From contig NZ_CP060820.1 of the NCBI RefSeq assembly GCF_014489475.1, positions 1,752,001 through 1,816,000 of the forward strand: DNA of 64,000 nt, read 5' to 3'. Shown here one piece after another: positions 25,158 through 36,334 of this stretch. Below the pieces are notes generated by a model, which saw only the letters and a program-made list of their open reading frames with translations, was not told the DNA's origin and ran no database searches. Numbering within the stretch: the stretch's first letter is position 1; each line of letters begins with the position of its first letter. The DNA is from Lysobacter terrestris. GTDB lineage: Bacteria; Pseudomonadota; Gammaproteobacteria; Xanthomonadales; Xanthomonadaceae. The position numbers and the translations under genes were made by a program.

Positions 25158-26477
25158 GTGAGCGGGCGTCGGAGCGTGCCTCGGCCCGCCCCGGCGCTGC
25201 TGGTGTTGCTGGCGTTGTGGGCCGCACTGGGCCTCGCTGCCAGCGTCAACCTGGTGCCAGGTTCGGCGTGGTGGCTGGCCGGCGCGGCGTTGCTGCTGAT
25301 CGCCGGCCTCGACGCGTGGCGCGTGTTCGCTGCGGCGACGCCGGCCGTGCAGCGCCGCGTGCCGGACACCTGGCCGATCGGCGTGGAGCGGCCGGTGACG
25401 CTGCAGCTGGAGAGTGCACGCGCGCAGCGGCTCGACGTGTTCGACCTGCACCCGGGCAGCTGGGCGATGCAGGGCCTGCCGCGGCGCCTGCGCCTGCAAC
25501 GCGGTGAAGCGGCCAGTCTCGACTATGCGCTGCGCGCCAACGCGCGCGGCGATTTCACTTTCGACGGCGTGCAGCTGCGCCTGCATTCGCCGTGGCGGCT
25601 GTGGTGGCAGTCGCGCGTGGCGGGCGAACCGCAGCGCGTGCGCGTGTTCCCCAACTTCGCCCCGCTGGCGCGCTTCGCCATGTTCAGCGCGGAACAGGCC
25701 TCGCGCCTGGTCGGCGCGCACGTGAAGCGGCGTCGCGGCGAGGGCACCGACTTCCACCAGATGCGCGAGTACCGCGTCGGCGACAGCCTGCGCCAGATCG
25801 ACTGGAAAGCGACGGCACGCGCGCGCCGGCTGATCTCGCGCGAATACCAGGACGAGAAGAACCAGCAGCTCGTGCTGCTGCTCGACACCGGCCGCCGCCT
25901 GCTCGCGCGCGACGGCGAACTCGCGCACTTCGACCACGTGCTCGATGCCGCGCTGGTGGTGTCTTACCTTGCCCTGCGCCAGGGCGACGGCGTCGGCCTG
26001 CTCGCCAGCGGCGGCGACAGCGCGTGGGTACCGCCGCAACGCGGCGTCGGTGCGATCGACAACCTGCTGCGCGCGACCTATGCGCTGCAGCCCAAGCCGG
26101 TCGCCACCGATTTCCTGCAGGCTGCGACCGAGCTGTCGACGCGCCAGCGCCGCCGCGCGCTGGTGATGCTGGTCACCAACCTGCGCGACGAGGACATGGA
26201 CGACCTGCTCGCCGCGGTGCAGGTGCTGCGCAAGCGCCACCTGGTCTGCGTCGCCAGCCTGCGCGAAGCCGCGCTCGATGCCGCGCTGGCGCAGGACGTG
26301 CACGACCTGCCCACCGCGATCCGCGCCGGCGCCACCGCCGAATACCTCGCCCGGCGCAACGCCGCGCACGACGCGCTGCGCGGCCACGGCGTGATGGTGC
26401 TGGACGTGGCCTGCGACCAGCTGGCGGCGGCGCTGGTGGAGAAGTACCTGGCGGTCAAGCGCGACGGCTTGCTGTAG
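25158..26477 (+). CDS. DUF58 domain protein (VWA-like fold)
   Basis: The 439-residue protein starts with two membrane helices (ALLVLLALWAALGLAASV and SAWWLAGAALLLIAGLDAW). An Ig-like middle region leads to the DUF58 signature HQMREYRVGDSLRQIDWKATAR near residue 215, and then to a VWA-like domain with the MIDAS-like LVLLLDTGRRL. DUF58 proteins are the usual partners of MoxR ATPases. The start is GTG at 25158, 9 bases after GGAG; the ATG further upstream lies in the palindromic repeat and gives a peptide read out of it. It closes the MoxR series. Confidence 0.9.
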   Translation: MSGRRSVPRPAPALLVLLALWAALGLAASVNLVPGSAWWLAGAALLLIAGLDAWRVFAAATPAVQRRVPDTWPIGVERPVTLQLESARAQRLDVFDLHPGSWAMQGLPRRLRLQRGEAASLDYALRANARGDFTFDGVQLRLHSPWRLWWQSRVAGEPQRVRVFPNFAPLARFAMFSAEQASRLVGAHVKRRRGEGTDFHQMREYRVGDSLRQIDWKATARARRLISREYQDEKNQQLVLLLDTGRRLLARDGELAHFDHVLDAALVVSYLALRQGDGVGLLASGGDSAWVPPQRGVGAIDNLLRATYALQPKPVATDFLQAATELSTRQRRRALVMLVTNLRDEDMDDLLAAVQVLRKRHLVCVASLREAALDAALAQDVHDLPTAIRAGATAEYLARRNAAHDALRGHGVMVLDVACDQLAAALVEKYLAVKRDGLL

Positions 26478-26570
26478 GTGGCATTCGCCCGCGGCAGCGG
26501 GTCATTGCGAAATCGACGTGCCTGCGCGCGTGTGGCCGAACGTGCGGGCAGCGCGCGCGAGGATGCGGCC

Positions 26571-27455
26571 TCAGGTCCGTATTTCGCCGCGCAATGCCGC
26601 CGCTTCCGTTTCGAACAACCCCGCCAGCCAGTCCGCGACCACGCGGAAGCGCACGATCTGGCCGGCATCGCGGTGGCTGAGCAGCCACAGTTCGCGCGAG
26701 AGCACGGGATCCGGGTGCAGCCGTTGCAGCCCGGCGCGGTCCGCGGCGATGCAGGGCAGCAACGCGAGTCCGGCACCTTCCTCGCAGGCGCGCAGGATCA
26801 TCGACACGCTGCTCAGGCGCACCAGCGGGCGGCGTGGCTGCAGCTGCGCCAGCCATTGCATTTCCGGCATGCGCGAGAGCTCCACCGGATAGGCGAGCCA
26901 CGGCGCATCCGCCCATTGCTCGCGCGGCAAGTTGGCGTACGCGCCCGCGCCGTACACCGCGAATCCGAGCGCGCCGACCTTGCGCATGCGCAGCGCCGCG
27001 TCCTCGCTGGGGCGATTGAGGCGGATGGCGAGGTCGGCTTCGCGGCGCGTGAACGACAGGTCGCGGTTGTCACCGAGCAGGTTCACCTGCAACGCCGGAT
27101 GCGCGTCGAGCAGCTGCGGCAGGTGCCGCACCAGCCAATGGGTGAACAGCACGTCGATCGCGGTGACATTGACGGTGCCGGCGATGCCTTCGGCTTCGGC
27201 GCGTACGTCCAGCAGCATCGTCTGCACGCGCTCGTGCACCGCCTCGGCGTGGGCGAGGAACACGCGGCCGGCATCGGTGGCGCGATAGCCCACGGGTTCG
27301 CGGATGAACAGGCGCGCCTGCAGCGCCTTCTCCGCCGCGGCAACGCGCCGGCTCACCGTCGAGGCATCCAGGCCGAGCGCGCGACCGGCCTGGCTCATGC
27401 TGCCGGTGCCGGCGAGCTTGAGCAGCAGGGGAATGTCGTTCCAATCGAACTCCAT
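26571..27455 (-). CDS. LysR family transcriptional regulator
   Basis: The 294-residue protein has the winged HTH at residues 4-62 (DIPLLLKLAGTGSMSQAGRALG and LDASTVSRRVAAAEKALQARLF) and a C-terminal periplasmic-binding-like effector domain (about 90-290). It is of the group with GTVNVTAIDVLFTHWLVRHL. It is divergent from a four-gene operon (27709-30517), with 253 bases between, the classic layout for LysR control of its neighbour. The inducer is unknown. A TTGCGG-N12-CCGCAA site lies in the gap. Confidence 0.93.
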   Translation of the reverse strand: MEFDWNDIPLLLKLAGTGSMSQAGRALGLDASTVSRRVAAAEKALQARLFIREPVGYRATDAGRVFLAHAEAVHERVQTMLLDVRAEAEGIAGTVNVTAIDVLFTHWLVRHLPQLLDAHPALQVNLLGDNRDLSFTRREADLAIRLNRPSEDAALRMRKVGALGFAVYGAGAYANLPREQWADAPWLAYPVELSRMPEMQWLAQLQPRRPLVRLSSVSMILRACEEGAGLALLPCIAADRAGLQRLHPDPVLSRELWLLSHRDAGQIVRFRVVADWLAGLFETEAAALRGEIRT

Positions 27456-27566
27456 GCCGCTGTCTCCGGTCAGGGCGGGGCGGAAAACCGACGGGTGCCT
27501 CGCGCGCGGGTCGCGCAGCACGAGCAGGAAGCATGCCAGCAGGCGTTGCAGGCGTGCATCGATTGT

Positions 27567-27590
27567 TTGCGGCGGCGGGCATTCCCGCAA
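27567..27590. promoter_or_regulatory. Candidate LysR operator (inverted repeat TTGCGG-N12-CCGCAA)
   Basis: A 6-base perfect inverted repeat, TTGCGG and CCGCAA, separated by 12 bases. It lies 112 bases after the LysR start on one side and 118 before the hydrolase start on the other. LysR proteins usually bind dyads with T-N11-A spacing, so the form is near but not exact. Assignment rests on position and symmetry only. Confidence 0.4.
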
Positions 27591-27708
27591 CGGTCGGGGC
27601 GGGCCCAGAATCCGTCCGTGATCCGACCCCGGCCGGCGAAGGACCCCCAAACCGCCGCCGCGACCGCCCGTTCCGCCCTTCCCCAAGGCCAGCGAGGAAC
27701 GCAAGACG

Positions 27709-28533
27709 ATGAGCACGTTCACCACCAAAGACGGCACGCAACTCTGGTTCAAGGACTGGGGCCATGGGCCCGCGGTCGTCTTCAGCCACGGCTGGCCGCT
27801 GACGGCCGACAGCTGGGATGCGCAGATCTTCCACCTGGTCGCCAACGGCTTCCGCTGCATCGCCCACGATCGCCGCGGTCACGGCCGCTCCAGCCAGCCG
27901 TCGGACGGCAACGACATGGACCACTACGCCGACGACCTGGCCGAACTGCTCGACCACCTCGACGTGCGTGATGCCGTGCTGGTCGGCTTCTCGACCGGCG
28001 GCGGCGAGGTGGCGCGCTACATCGGCCGGCATGGCACCAGGCGCCTGCGCAAGGCCGCACTGGTCTCGGCGGTGCCGCCGCTCATGGTGAAAACGGAAGC
28101 CAATCCCGGTGGGCTGCCGATCGCGGTGTTCGACGGCCTGCGCAAGGCCTTCCTTGCCGATCGTTCGCAGTTCTTCCGCGACGTGCCCAGCGGTCCGTTC
28201 TTCGGCTACAACCGGCCCGGCGCGAAGCCGTCGCAGGGCGTGATCGACGCCTGGTGGCTGCAGGGAATGCTGGGCGGCTACAAGAACACCTACGAATGCA
28301 TCAAGGCGTTCTCCGAGACCGACTTCACCGAAGACCTGAAGAAGTTCGACGTGCCCACGCTGGTGATCCACGGCGACGACGACCAGATCGTGCCCATCGA
28401 TGCCGCCGGCCGCGCCTCGGCGAAGCTGGTGAAGAACGCGCAGCTGATCGTGTATCCCGGCGCGCCGCACGGCATCACCGACACGCACGCGGACAGGCTC
28501 AACGCGGACCTGCTGGCCTTCGTGCAGGCCTGA
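27709..28533 (+). CDS. Alpha/beta hydrolase (non-haem chloroperoxidase/esterase type)
   Basis: The 274-residue protein shows the oxyanion HGW in [23 protein letters not shown], the nucleophile elbow GFSTGGGE with S95, an acid in HGDDDQIVP and the catalytic His in PGAPHGIT. It has the length and start ([14 protein letters not shown]) of the cofactor-free haloperoxidase family, which act as esterases and perhydrolases in vitro. The native substrate is unknown. First gene of the operon opposite the LysR gene. Confidence 0.93.
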   Translation: MSTFTTKDGTQLWFKDWGHGPAVVFSHGWPLTADSWDAQIFHLVANGFRCIAHDRRGHGRSSQPSDGNDMDHYADDLAELLDHLDVRDAVLVGFSTGGGEVARYIGRHGTRRLRKAALVSAVPPLMVKTEANPGGLPIAVFDGLRKAFLADRSQFFRDVPSGPFFGYNRPGAKPSQGVIDAWWLQGMLGGYKNTYECIKAFSETDFTEDLKKFDVPTLVIHGDDDQIVPIDAAGRASAKLVKNAQLIVYPGAPHGITDTHADRLNADLLAFVQA

Positions 28534-28579
28534 TGCACGGCGCTCCCATCCCTACCCCGGTATCCATCGAGGCGATCCC

Positions 28580-29089
28580 ATGCTCGACACGTTCACCCTG
28601 AGCTCCTTCGGAGCGTTCCACACTCTGTTGGCCCTGATCGCGGTGGTGGCGGGCCTCCTCGGCCTCGTCCGCCACGGCGAAATCGGCACCGGTACGCGCG
28701 CCGGGCTGACCTATGTCGTGTTCACCGTGCTCACCAGCGTCACCGGGCTCTTCATCTTCCGCCACGGCAGCTTCGGTCCGCCGCACGTGCTGGCCATCGC
28801 CACGCTGGTGGTGCTGGCGATCGCCTACGCGGCGGAGAAGCGCGGCAATCCCCACGGCTTCGCACGCTACGTCGCGGTGCTGGGGTATTCGCTGACGCTG
28901 TTCTTCCATCTGATTCCCGGTCTTACCGAGACCGGCACGCGCCTGCCGCTGGGTGATCCCGCCTTCACCGGGCCGGAAGACCCCACGCTCAAGGCGCTGG
29001 TGGGCGCCGGCTTCCTGGTCTACCTGGTGGGCGCGGCGGTGCAGGTCCTGCGCATCCGCCGGTGGCGCCGCCTGGTGCCGTCGACATGA
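28580..29089 (+). CDS. DUF2306-like membrane protein
   Basis: The 169-residue protein has four to five membrane helices: AFHTLLALIAVVAGLLGLVR, LTYVVFTVLTSVTGLFIF, LAIATLVVLAIAYAAEKRG, VLGYSLTLFFHLIPGLTE and VGAGFLVYLVGAAVQVLRI. Conserved HT, RHG and H residues in the helices resemble DUF2306 proteins, whose role is unknown. It follows the hydrolase by 46 bases and overlaps the SDR gene by 4. Confidence 0.72.
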   Translation: MLDTFTLSSFGAFHTLLALIAVVAGLLGLVRHGEIGTGTRAGLTYVVFTVLTSVTGLFIFRHGSFGPPHVLAIATLVVLAIAYAAEKRGNPHGFARYVAVLGYSLTLFFHLIPGLTETGTRLPLGDPAFTGPEDPTLKALVGAGFLVYLVGAAVQVLRIRRWRRLVPST

Positions 29090-29886
29090 GCGCGCGGCCG
29101 AAGGCGCTGGTCACCGGCGCATCGAGCGGCATCGGCGCGGTCTACGCCGACCGGCTGGTGCGCCTGGGCCACGACGTGGTGCTGGTGGCGCGCGACGAGG
29201 CGCGGCTGCGCGCGCTGGCGGAACGGCTGCAGGGCGAGCACGGCGACGCGCGCATCGAGGTACTGCGCGCCGACCTCCTCGACCGGGCCGACCTGGCACG
29301 CGTGGAAGCCCGCCTGCGCGACGACGACGCCATCGCCCTGCTGGTGAACAACGCGGGGATCTCCGCGGCCGGCAGCTTCATCGATGCCGATCCGGACAAG
29401 CTGGAGACGATCATCACCCTCAACGCCACGGTGGTCACGCGGCTCGCGCTCGCCGCGGCAAAGCGCTTCGTCGCGCGTGGCAGCGGCACCATCGTCAACA
29501 TCGGCTCGGTGACGGCGCTGATGCCCGAATCGTTCGAACCGGTGTACCTGGCGACCAAGGCCTACGTGCTCGCGCTCAGCCAGTCGCTGCAACAGCAGCT
29601 GGAGCCGCGTGGCGTGCGCGTGCAGGCGGTGCTGCCGGGGATGACCCGCACCGAGATCTGGGAGCGTTCGGGCGTCGATCCGCAGGCCTTGCCCCCCGAC
29701 ATGCTGATGGAAGCGAGCGAGCTGGTGGACGCGGCGCTGGCCGGCCTCGACATGGGCGAGACGGTGACGATTCCCTCGCTGCCGGATGCGGAGGCGTGGG
29801 ACGAATTCAACGCGCAGCGGCGCCGGCTCGGCCCGTTCCTGTCGCGGCGGCACGCGGCCGAGCGCTACCGCCTGGCGATCGAGTGA
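29086..29886 (+). CDS. SDR family oxidoreductase
   Basis: The 266-residue short-chain dehydrogenase has the cofactor motif TGASSGIG, LLVNNAGISA, catalytic serine in NIGSVTAL and the YxxxK pair Y154/K158 (VYLATKAYV). RDEARLRAL after the second strand suggests NADP(H) preference. It resembles the broad DltE/YqjQ-like group, so the substrate cannot be named. ATG lies in the upstream stop (ATGA). Confidence 0.93.
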   Translation: MSARPKALVTGASSGIGAVYADRLVRLGHDVVLVARDEARLRALAERLQGEHGDARIEVLRADLLDRADLARVEARLRDDDAIALLVNNAGISAAGSFIDADPDKLETIITLNATVVTRLALAAAKRFVARGSGTIVNIGSVTALMPESFEPVYLATKAYVLALSQSLQQQLEPRGVRVQAVLPGMTRTEIWERSGVDPQALPPDMLMEASELVDAALAGLDMGETVTIPSLPDAEAWDEFNAQRRRLGPFLSRRHAAERYRLAIE

Positions 29887-29896
29887 GGAGTTCCCG

Positions 29897-30517
29897 ATGA
29901 CCACCACCTACGCCGCGGCCGACACCGCGCTGCTCGTCGTCGATCCCTACAACGACTTCATGAGCGAAGGCGGCAAGCTCTACGACGCGACCCGTGAAAC
30001 CGCACAGGCGGTGGGCTTCTACGCCAACCTGCCGCGCGTCATCGCGGCGGCACGCGCCGCGTCGATCCGCGTCTTCATCGTCCCGCATCGGCGCTGGCGG
30101 CCAACCGACTACGCCGGATGGCTGCACATGAATCCCTCGCAGGAGGGCGTGGAGCGGCTGCAGCTGTTCGCGCAGGGCAGCTGGGGCGGCGAATTTCACC
30201 CGCAGTTCGGCCCGCAGCCCGGCGACGTCGTCGTGCACGAGCATTGGGGACAGAGCGGCTTCGCCAACACCGACCTCGACGCGCAGCTCAAGCAGCACGG
30301 CATCCGCCGCATCATCCTGGTGGGCATGGTCGCGAACACCTGCGTGGAATCGACCGCGCGCTTCGGCATGGAACTCGGTTACCACGTGACCCTGGTGAAG
30401 GACGCCACCGCCGCCTTCAGCGCGGCCGGCCTGCACACCGCGCACGAGGTGAACGGGCCGAGCTTCGCGCACGCGATCGTCAGCACGGAGCAGCTGCTTG
30501 CGGCGTTGCCGGCGTAG
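29897..30517 (+). CDS. Isochorismatase-like cysteine hydrolase
   Basis: The 206-residue protein has the catalytic Asp in LLVVDPYNDF, a basic residue in PHRRWRPTD, and the nucleophile in GMVANTCVESTARFGMELGY. Such enzymes cleave amides or isochorismate-type bonds; here the tryptophan-rich WGQSGFANTDLD segment is that of the general cysteine hydrolase group. GAGGAG lies just before the start. Last gene of the LysR-flanked operon; it converges on the YkgJ gene with 3 bases between stops. Confidence 0.9.
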   Translation: MTTTYAAADTALLVVDPYNDFMSEGGKLYDATRETAQAVGFYANLPRVIAAARAASIRVFIVPHRRWRPTDYAGWLHMNPSQEGVERLQLFAQGSWGGEFHPQFGPQPGDVVVHEHWGQSGFANTDLDAQLKQHGIRRIILVGMVANTCVESTARFGMELGYHVTLVKDATAAFSAAGLHTAHEVNGPSFAHAIVSTEQLLAALPA

Positions 30518-30520
30518 CCG

Positions 30521-30775
30521 TCACGGTCGCGTCGCGATCTCCAGCGCAGTGAGCGTCGCCAATGCGGCGTCGCGCGAATCCCCGCACATCGACGCCAGCG
30601 GCCGCAGCGAGGCGCAGAACGCCGGTCGCTCCGGTCGCCCGAACAGGCGGCAACGCAACTCGTCGTCCAGCTGCACGCACGGGATGCCCGCCGGCTTGCC
30701 GTGCGGCATGCCGGGAATGGGCGAGGTGATCGAGGGCGCGATGCAGCACGCGCCGCAACGTTCGCGGCAGTCCAT
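30521..30775 (-). CDS. YkgJ family cysteine cluster protein
   Basis: An 84-residue protein with the Cys pattern MDCRERCGACC and further cysteines at LDDELRCRLFG and PAFCASLRP. The family (formerly UPF0153) is thought to bind a metal or an iron-sulfur cluster, without proven role. It ends 3 bases from the stop of the isochorismatase-like gene and follows aroE by 15 bases, so it is probably cotranscribed with aroE. Confidence 0.88.
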   Translation of the reverse strand: MDCRERCGACCIAPSITSPIPGMPHGKPAGIPCVQLDDELRCRLFGRPERPAFCASLRPLASMCGDSRDAALATLTALEIATRP

Positions 30776-30790
30776 CGGTGCGCGCGGGCG

Positions 30791-31636
30791 TCAGTCGGCG
30801 GTGACCAGCACCGCGCCGCGGTCGCGCAGCATCGCGTACACCGCGTCGGTTTCCGGGCGCACCTTGTGCCAGCGGTGGAAGCTCTCGGCGGCCTGCTCGA
30901 CCAGCATGCCCAGGCCGTCGATGCAGTCGTGCGCGCGCGCCGAGCGCGCCCAGGCGAGGAAGTCGACCGCGGCTTCGCCATAACTCAGGTCCACCGCCGC
31001 GCCGCGCGGCGCGACCAGGTTGACCGGCAGCGACGGCAATGCCGCGCCGCGCGTGGCGGAGGTCGCGTTGATCACCAGGTCGAAGTTGCCGAGGCTGCCG
31101 ACGTCGTCGAGGTAGCGCGGGTGCACGCGGCCCGGCAGCGCCAGCGCATCGGCCAGCGCATCGGCGCGCTCGGGCGTGCGGTTGACGATGAACAGGTCGC
31201 CGATGCCGGCGTCCAGCAAGGACGGGGCGATGCCGCGGGCCGCGCCGCCGGCGCCGATCAGCAGGGTGCGGCGCGCGCGCAGGTCCAGGCCGTGGCGTTC
31301 GGTGAGGTCGCGGACCAGGCCGACGCCATCGGTGTTGTCGCCCTGCCAGCCGGTGGCGGTGCGGATCAGGGTGTTGACCGCGCCGGCGCGCTGCGCGGCG
31401 TCGCTGAGGTAGGTGCAGATCTGCGACGCGCGCGCCTTGTGCGGCAGGGTGACGTTGGCGCCGACGCCGCCTTCGGCGGCGAATTCGGCCAGCGCCGCGT
31501 CGAAGTCCTCCGGCGCCGCGTCGATCGCCGTGTATTCCAGCGCGATCCCGGTCTGCCGCCCAAAGGCGGCGTGGATCCGCGGCGACAGCGAGTGGGCGAC
31601 GGGGTGGCCGATGACGGCGTAGCGCTGGACGGACAT
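30791..31636 (-). CDS. aroE: Shikimate dehydrogenase (NADP+)
   Basis: The 281-residue enzyme reduces 3-dehydroshikimate to shikimate in chorismate synthesis. It has the substrate site [18 protein letters not shown], the catalytic lysine in [19 protein letters not shown], the Rossmann motif [11 protein letters not shown] and VNRTPERA. The chorismate pathway feeds the chorismatase-dependent pigment locus 12 kb away. No other aromatic gene stands beside it. The start ATG at 31636 begins the conserved part. Confidence 0.95.
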   Translation of the reverse strand: MSVQRYAVIGHPVAHSLSPRIHAAFGRQTGIALEYTAIDAAPEDFDAALAEFAAEGGVGANVTLPHKARASQICTYLSDAAQRAGAVNTLIRTATGWQGDNTDGVGLVRDLTERHGLDLRARRTLLIGAGGAARGIAPSLLDAGIGDLFIVNRTPERADALADALALPGRVHPRYLDDVGSLGNFDLVINATSATRGAALPSLPVNLVAPRGAAVDLSYGEAAVDFLAWARSARAHDCIDGLGMLVEQAAESFHRWHKVRPETDAVYAMLRDRGAVLVTAD

Positions 31637-31837
31637 GGAGGCCTCGCGCGGAAGCGGTGGGTGGTGCGTGCGTACTGGACGCGGTGTGTATGGACGAACG
31701 CGAAGCCCGGGGCGGGGCGGCCGTCGCGTTCGAGTCTACGCCCGCGTTCGCGAAGTGTGCGCACGCGACCGGTTTGGCGATGGCGAGGAGTCAGCAACTG
31801 CGGCACATTGGCGCTTCGTTCACGCAAGGACACCGCG

Positions 31838-32722
31838 ATGCGCCGTTACACCCTGTGGGCCGGTTCGCTGTTGCTCGTTTCCGGCATCGCGCATGCCTGG
31901 CTGGCCGAGTTCGGCATCGAGGGCATGCACGTGGTCTCGACCAAGGCGTCGGAGGTGCGTGCCACGGTCAGCCCGGACGGCCAGCGCATCGTCTGGGGCA
32001 GCACCGACCGCGCTGGCGGCAAGGGCGGCTGGGACCTGTGGCAGGCCACGCTGAAGCAGAACCGCTGGCAGGATCCGCAGCCGCTGGCGATCAACACCGC
32101 GGCGAACGATTTCGATCCGGCCTTCAGTGCCGACGGGCGCTGGCTGTACTTCTTCTCCAACCGCGAGGGCGGCCTCGGCGGCGACGACCTGTACCGCGTC
32201 GCGGTGCGCGGCGACGGCTTCGGCGCGGTGGAAAACCTCGGCCCCGGCGTCAATTCCAAGGGCGACGAATGGGCGCCGGCACCGAGCCAGGACGGCAAGG
32301 CACTGCTGTTCGCCAGCGACGGCTTCGGCGGCGCGGGCCGGCACGACCTGTTCGTGGCGAAGTGGGACGGCAGCGCCTTCGGCGCGCGCACGCCGGTGCC
32401 GGGGGTGAACACGCGTGCCGACGAGTTCGATGCGGCCTGGCTCGACGCGGGCCGCGGGATCGTGTTCACGCGTTCGGCCAATGCCGACGACAAGCCGATG
32501 CAGTTGTTCGTGGCGCAATGCGACGGCAAGCGCTATGCGGCCGCGGCACCGTTGCAGCTGTCGTTCAACACCGGCGACGCGTGGACGCTGGGACCCAACA
32601 TCGATTGGAACAAGCCCGGCGAACTGCTGGTCACCGGCAAGGCGCGCGCGCCGAGCGCGGGCCAGCTCGACATCTACCGGATGAAGGCGCCGGCGGCGAC
32701 GGGGAAGGTGGGGTGCTTGTGA
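31838..32722 (+). CDS. Exported WD40-like beta-propeller (PD40) protein
   Basis: The 294-residue protein has a signal peptide (MRRYTLWAGSLLLVSGIAHA) and four or more TolB-type repeats with the SPDGQRIVWGS/SADGRWLYFFSNREGG/SQDGKALLFASDGFGG pattern. PD40 repeats bind proteins or glycans in the periplasm. No enzyme motif is seen. It stands alone, divergent from aroE, with the 200-base gap in between non-coding, and converges on hemB. Confidence 0.85.
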   Translation: MRRYTLWAGSLLLVSGIAHAWLAEFGIEGMHVVSTKASEVRATVSPDGQRIVWGSTDRAGGKGGWDLWQATLKQNRWQDPQPLAINTAANDFDPAFSADGRWLYFFSNREGGLGGDDLYRVAVRGDGFGAVENLGPGVNSKGDEWAPAPSQDGKALLFASDGFGGAGRHDLFVAKWDGSAFGARTPVPGVNTRADEFDAAWLDAGRGIVFTRSANADDKPMQLFVAQCDGKRYAAAAPLQLSFNTGDAWTLGPNIDWNKPGELLVTGKARAPSAGQLDIYRMKAPAATGKVGCL

Positions 32723-32780
32723 GGCGCTGAGGGGTTCTCGGAGCAACGACAAGAAGCGCCCCTCATCCGCCCTGCGGGCA

Positions 32781-32870
32781 CCTTCTCCCCACTCTTCGAG
32801 CGGGGAGAAGGAAAGCTCAAGCTACGTCGGGCCAGCTGTTAACCCCTCGCCCCGCTTGCGGGGAGAGGGA
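32781..32870. repeat. Two hairpins between convergent genes
   Basis: A CCTTCTCCCC...GGGGAGAAGG hairpin (32781-32811) and a CCCCGC-TT-GCGGGG hairpin (about 32850-32863) lie between the PD40 gene and hemB. The same motifs recur at 42721-42810. They probably stop or stabilise the converging messages, but no T tract follows. Confidence 0.65.
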
Positions 32871-32911
32871 TCGCGTTGCGCAAGCAACGCAGGGTGAGGG
32901 GGCGTCGGACG

Positions 32912-35108
<2,197 letters not shown>

Positions 35109-35219
35109 TCCGCGCGATGCCGGAGAGGGGCTCGGGTCCTGTTGTACCAGCACTGGCGGCACGGGGCGATGGTCCTGTGCGCGTGCGGATTTGTCGAAAT
35201 CGACCCTGACGACGTTCAC

Positions 35220-35526
35220 TCAATGTCTCCGATGTGTCTTCGCCAAGGCATCGCCGTGGCGTGCCTCCAGCCGCGCCGCGGAAGGCGTCACGGCATGGCG
35301 GCGTTCGGCCCGGCGCACCGGGCGAGGGAAATGAAGCGGCGACATCTCAGTGCCTCCGATGCGACTTGGCGATGGCATCGCCATGGCGCGCCTCCAGCCG
35401 CGCCGCGGAAGGCGTTACGGCATAGCGGCGTTCGGCCCGGCGCACCGGGCGAGGGAAATGAAGCGGCGACATTTCAATGTCTCCGATGCGACTTGGCGAT
35501 GGCATCGCCGTGGCGCGCCTCCAGCC
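35220..35526. repeat. 127-bp tandem repeat, 2.4 copies, regenerating the cysW 3' end
   Basis: Copies begin at 35220, 35347 and 35474. Each starts with the 53 bases that form the last 17 codons plus stop of cysW, read on the minus strand; the third, partial copy is the real gene end. After these come 74 bases with a GCCCGG-CGCA-CCGGGC hairpin (only 3 differences between copies 1 and 2). The pseudo-tails read [16 protein letters not shown] and stop (copy 2, 3 silent changes) and [16 protein letters not shown] and stop (copy 1, 9 differences from copy 2). Nothing else is seen in the 35109-35473 gap. Confidence 0.95.
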
Positions 35527-36334
35527 AGAACTTGATGATCAACGTCACCAGCGCCAACCCGCTCAGCAGCGATGCCGCCGCGAACGCCGCGGTGCTGTCG
35601 AACTCGTTGTAGAGGATCTCGATGTGCAGCGGCAGCGTGTTGGTGAGTCCGCGGATGTGCCCGGACACCACCGACACCGCGCCGAATTCGCCCATCGCGC
35701 GCGCACCGCACAGCAGCACGCCGTAGAGCAGGCCCCACTTGATGTTGGGCAGGGTCACGCGGCGGAACATGGTCCATGCGCCGGCGCCGAGCGAGCGCGC
35801 GGCGAGCTCCTCGTCGGAGCCCTGCTGCTGCATCAGCGGGATCAGTTCGCGCACCACGAACGGGAAGGTGATGAACAAGGTCGCCAGCACGATGCCGGGA
35901 CGCGCGAACAGGATCCTGACGTCCCATTGCTCAAGCAGGCCGGCGAACCAGCCATGGGTGGTGCTGAACAACAGCACCAGGCACAGACCCGCGACCACCG
36001 GCGATACCGCGAACGGCAGGTCGATCAGCGCCAACAGCGGCCGCTTGAAGCGGAACTCGAAACGCGTCACCGCCCACGCCATCAGCGTGCCGAACACCGC
36101 ATTGACCGGAATCACGATCGCCGCGGTGAACAGGGTGAGCCTGAGCGCGGCCACCGCGTCGGGTTCGCGCAGCGCCGCCCACCACGCGCGGAAGCCGTCG
36201 CCGAACGCGGCACCCAGCACCATCAGCAGCGGCAGCACCACCAGCCCGAGCATGATCAGCACCGCGGCGCCGATCAGCAGCGCGCGCAGCCAGGCGGGTT
36301 CGTGCAGGACATCGCGGGGGCGCGGATCAGCCAC
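35474..36334 (-). CDS. cysW: Sulfate ABC transporter permease CysW
   Basis: The 286-residue permease has six membrane helices and the binding-protein-dependent transport loop with [25 protein letters not shown] (EAA-type), then [35 protein letters not shown], a CysW marker. The start is GTG at 36334, overlapping the cysT stop by 8 bases; a longer reading frame exists but runs antisense-like through cysT. The last 17 codons are repeated twice downstream (see 35220-35526). Confidence 0.94.
   Translation of the reverse strand: [286 protein letters not shown]

Noticed and set aside
31637-31837. A gene in the aroE to PD40 gap
   Set aside because: Short frames exist but have no start signal, and their sequence is shadow-like; the gap probably holds the divergent promoters.
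35109-35219. A 37-residue N-terminal extension of CysA from GTG 35219
   Set aside because: The extra residues are not like any CysA N-terminus, and conserved sequence starts exactly at ATG 35108.
35220-35526. The 127-bp tandem as a CRISPR-like array
   Set aside because: The unit repeats as a whole with no variable spacers and includes gene end sequence; no cas genes are near.
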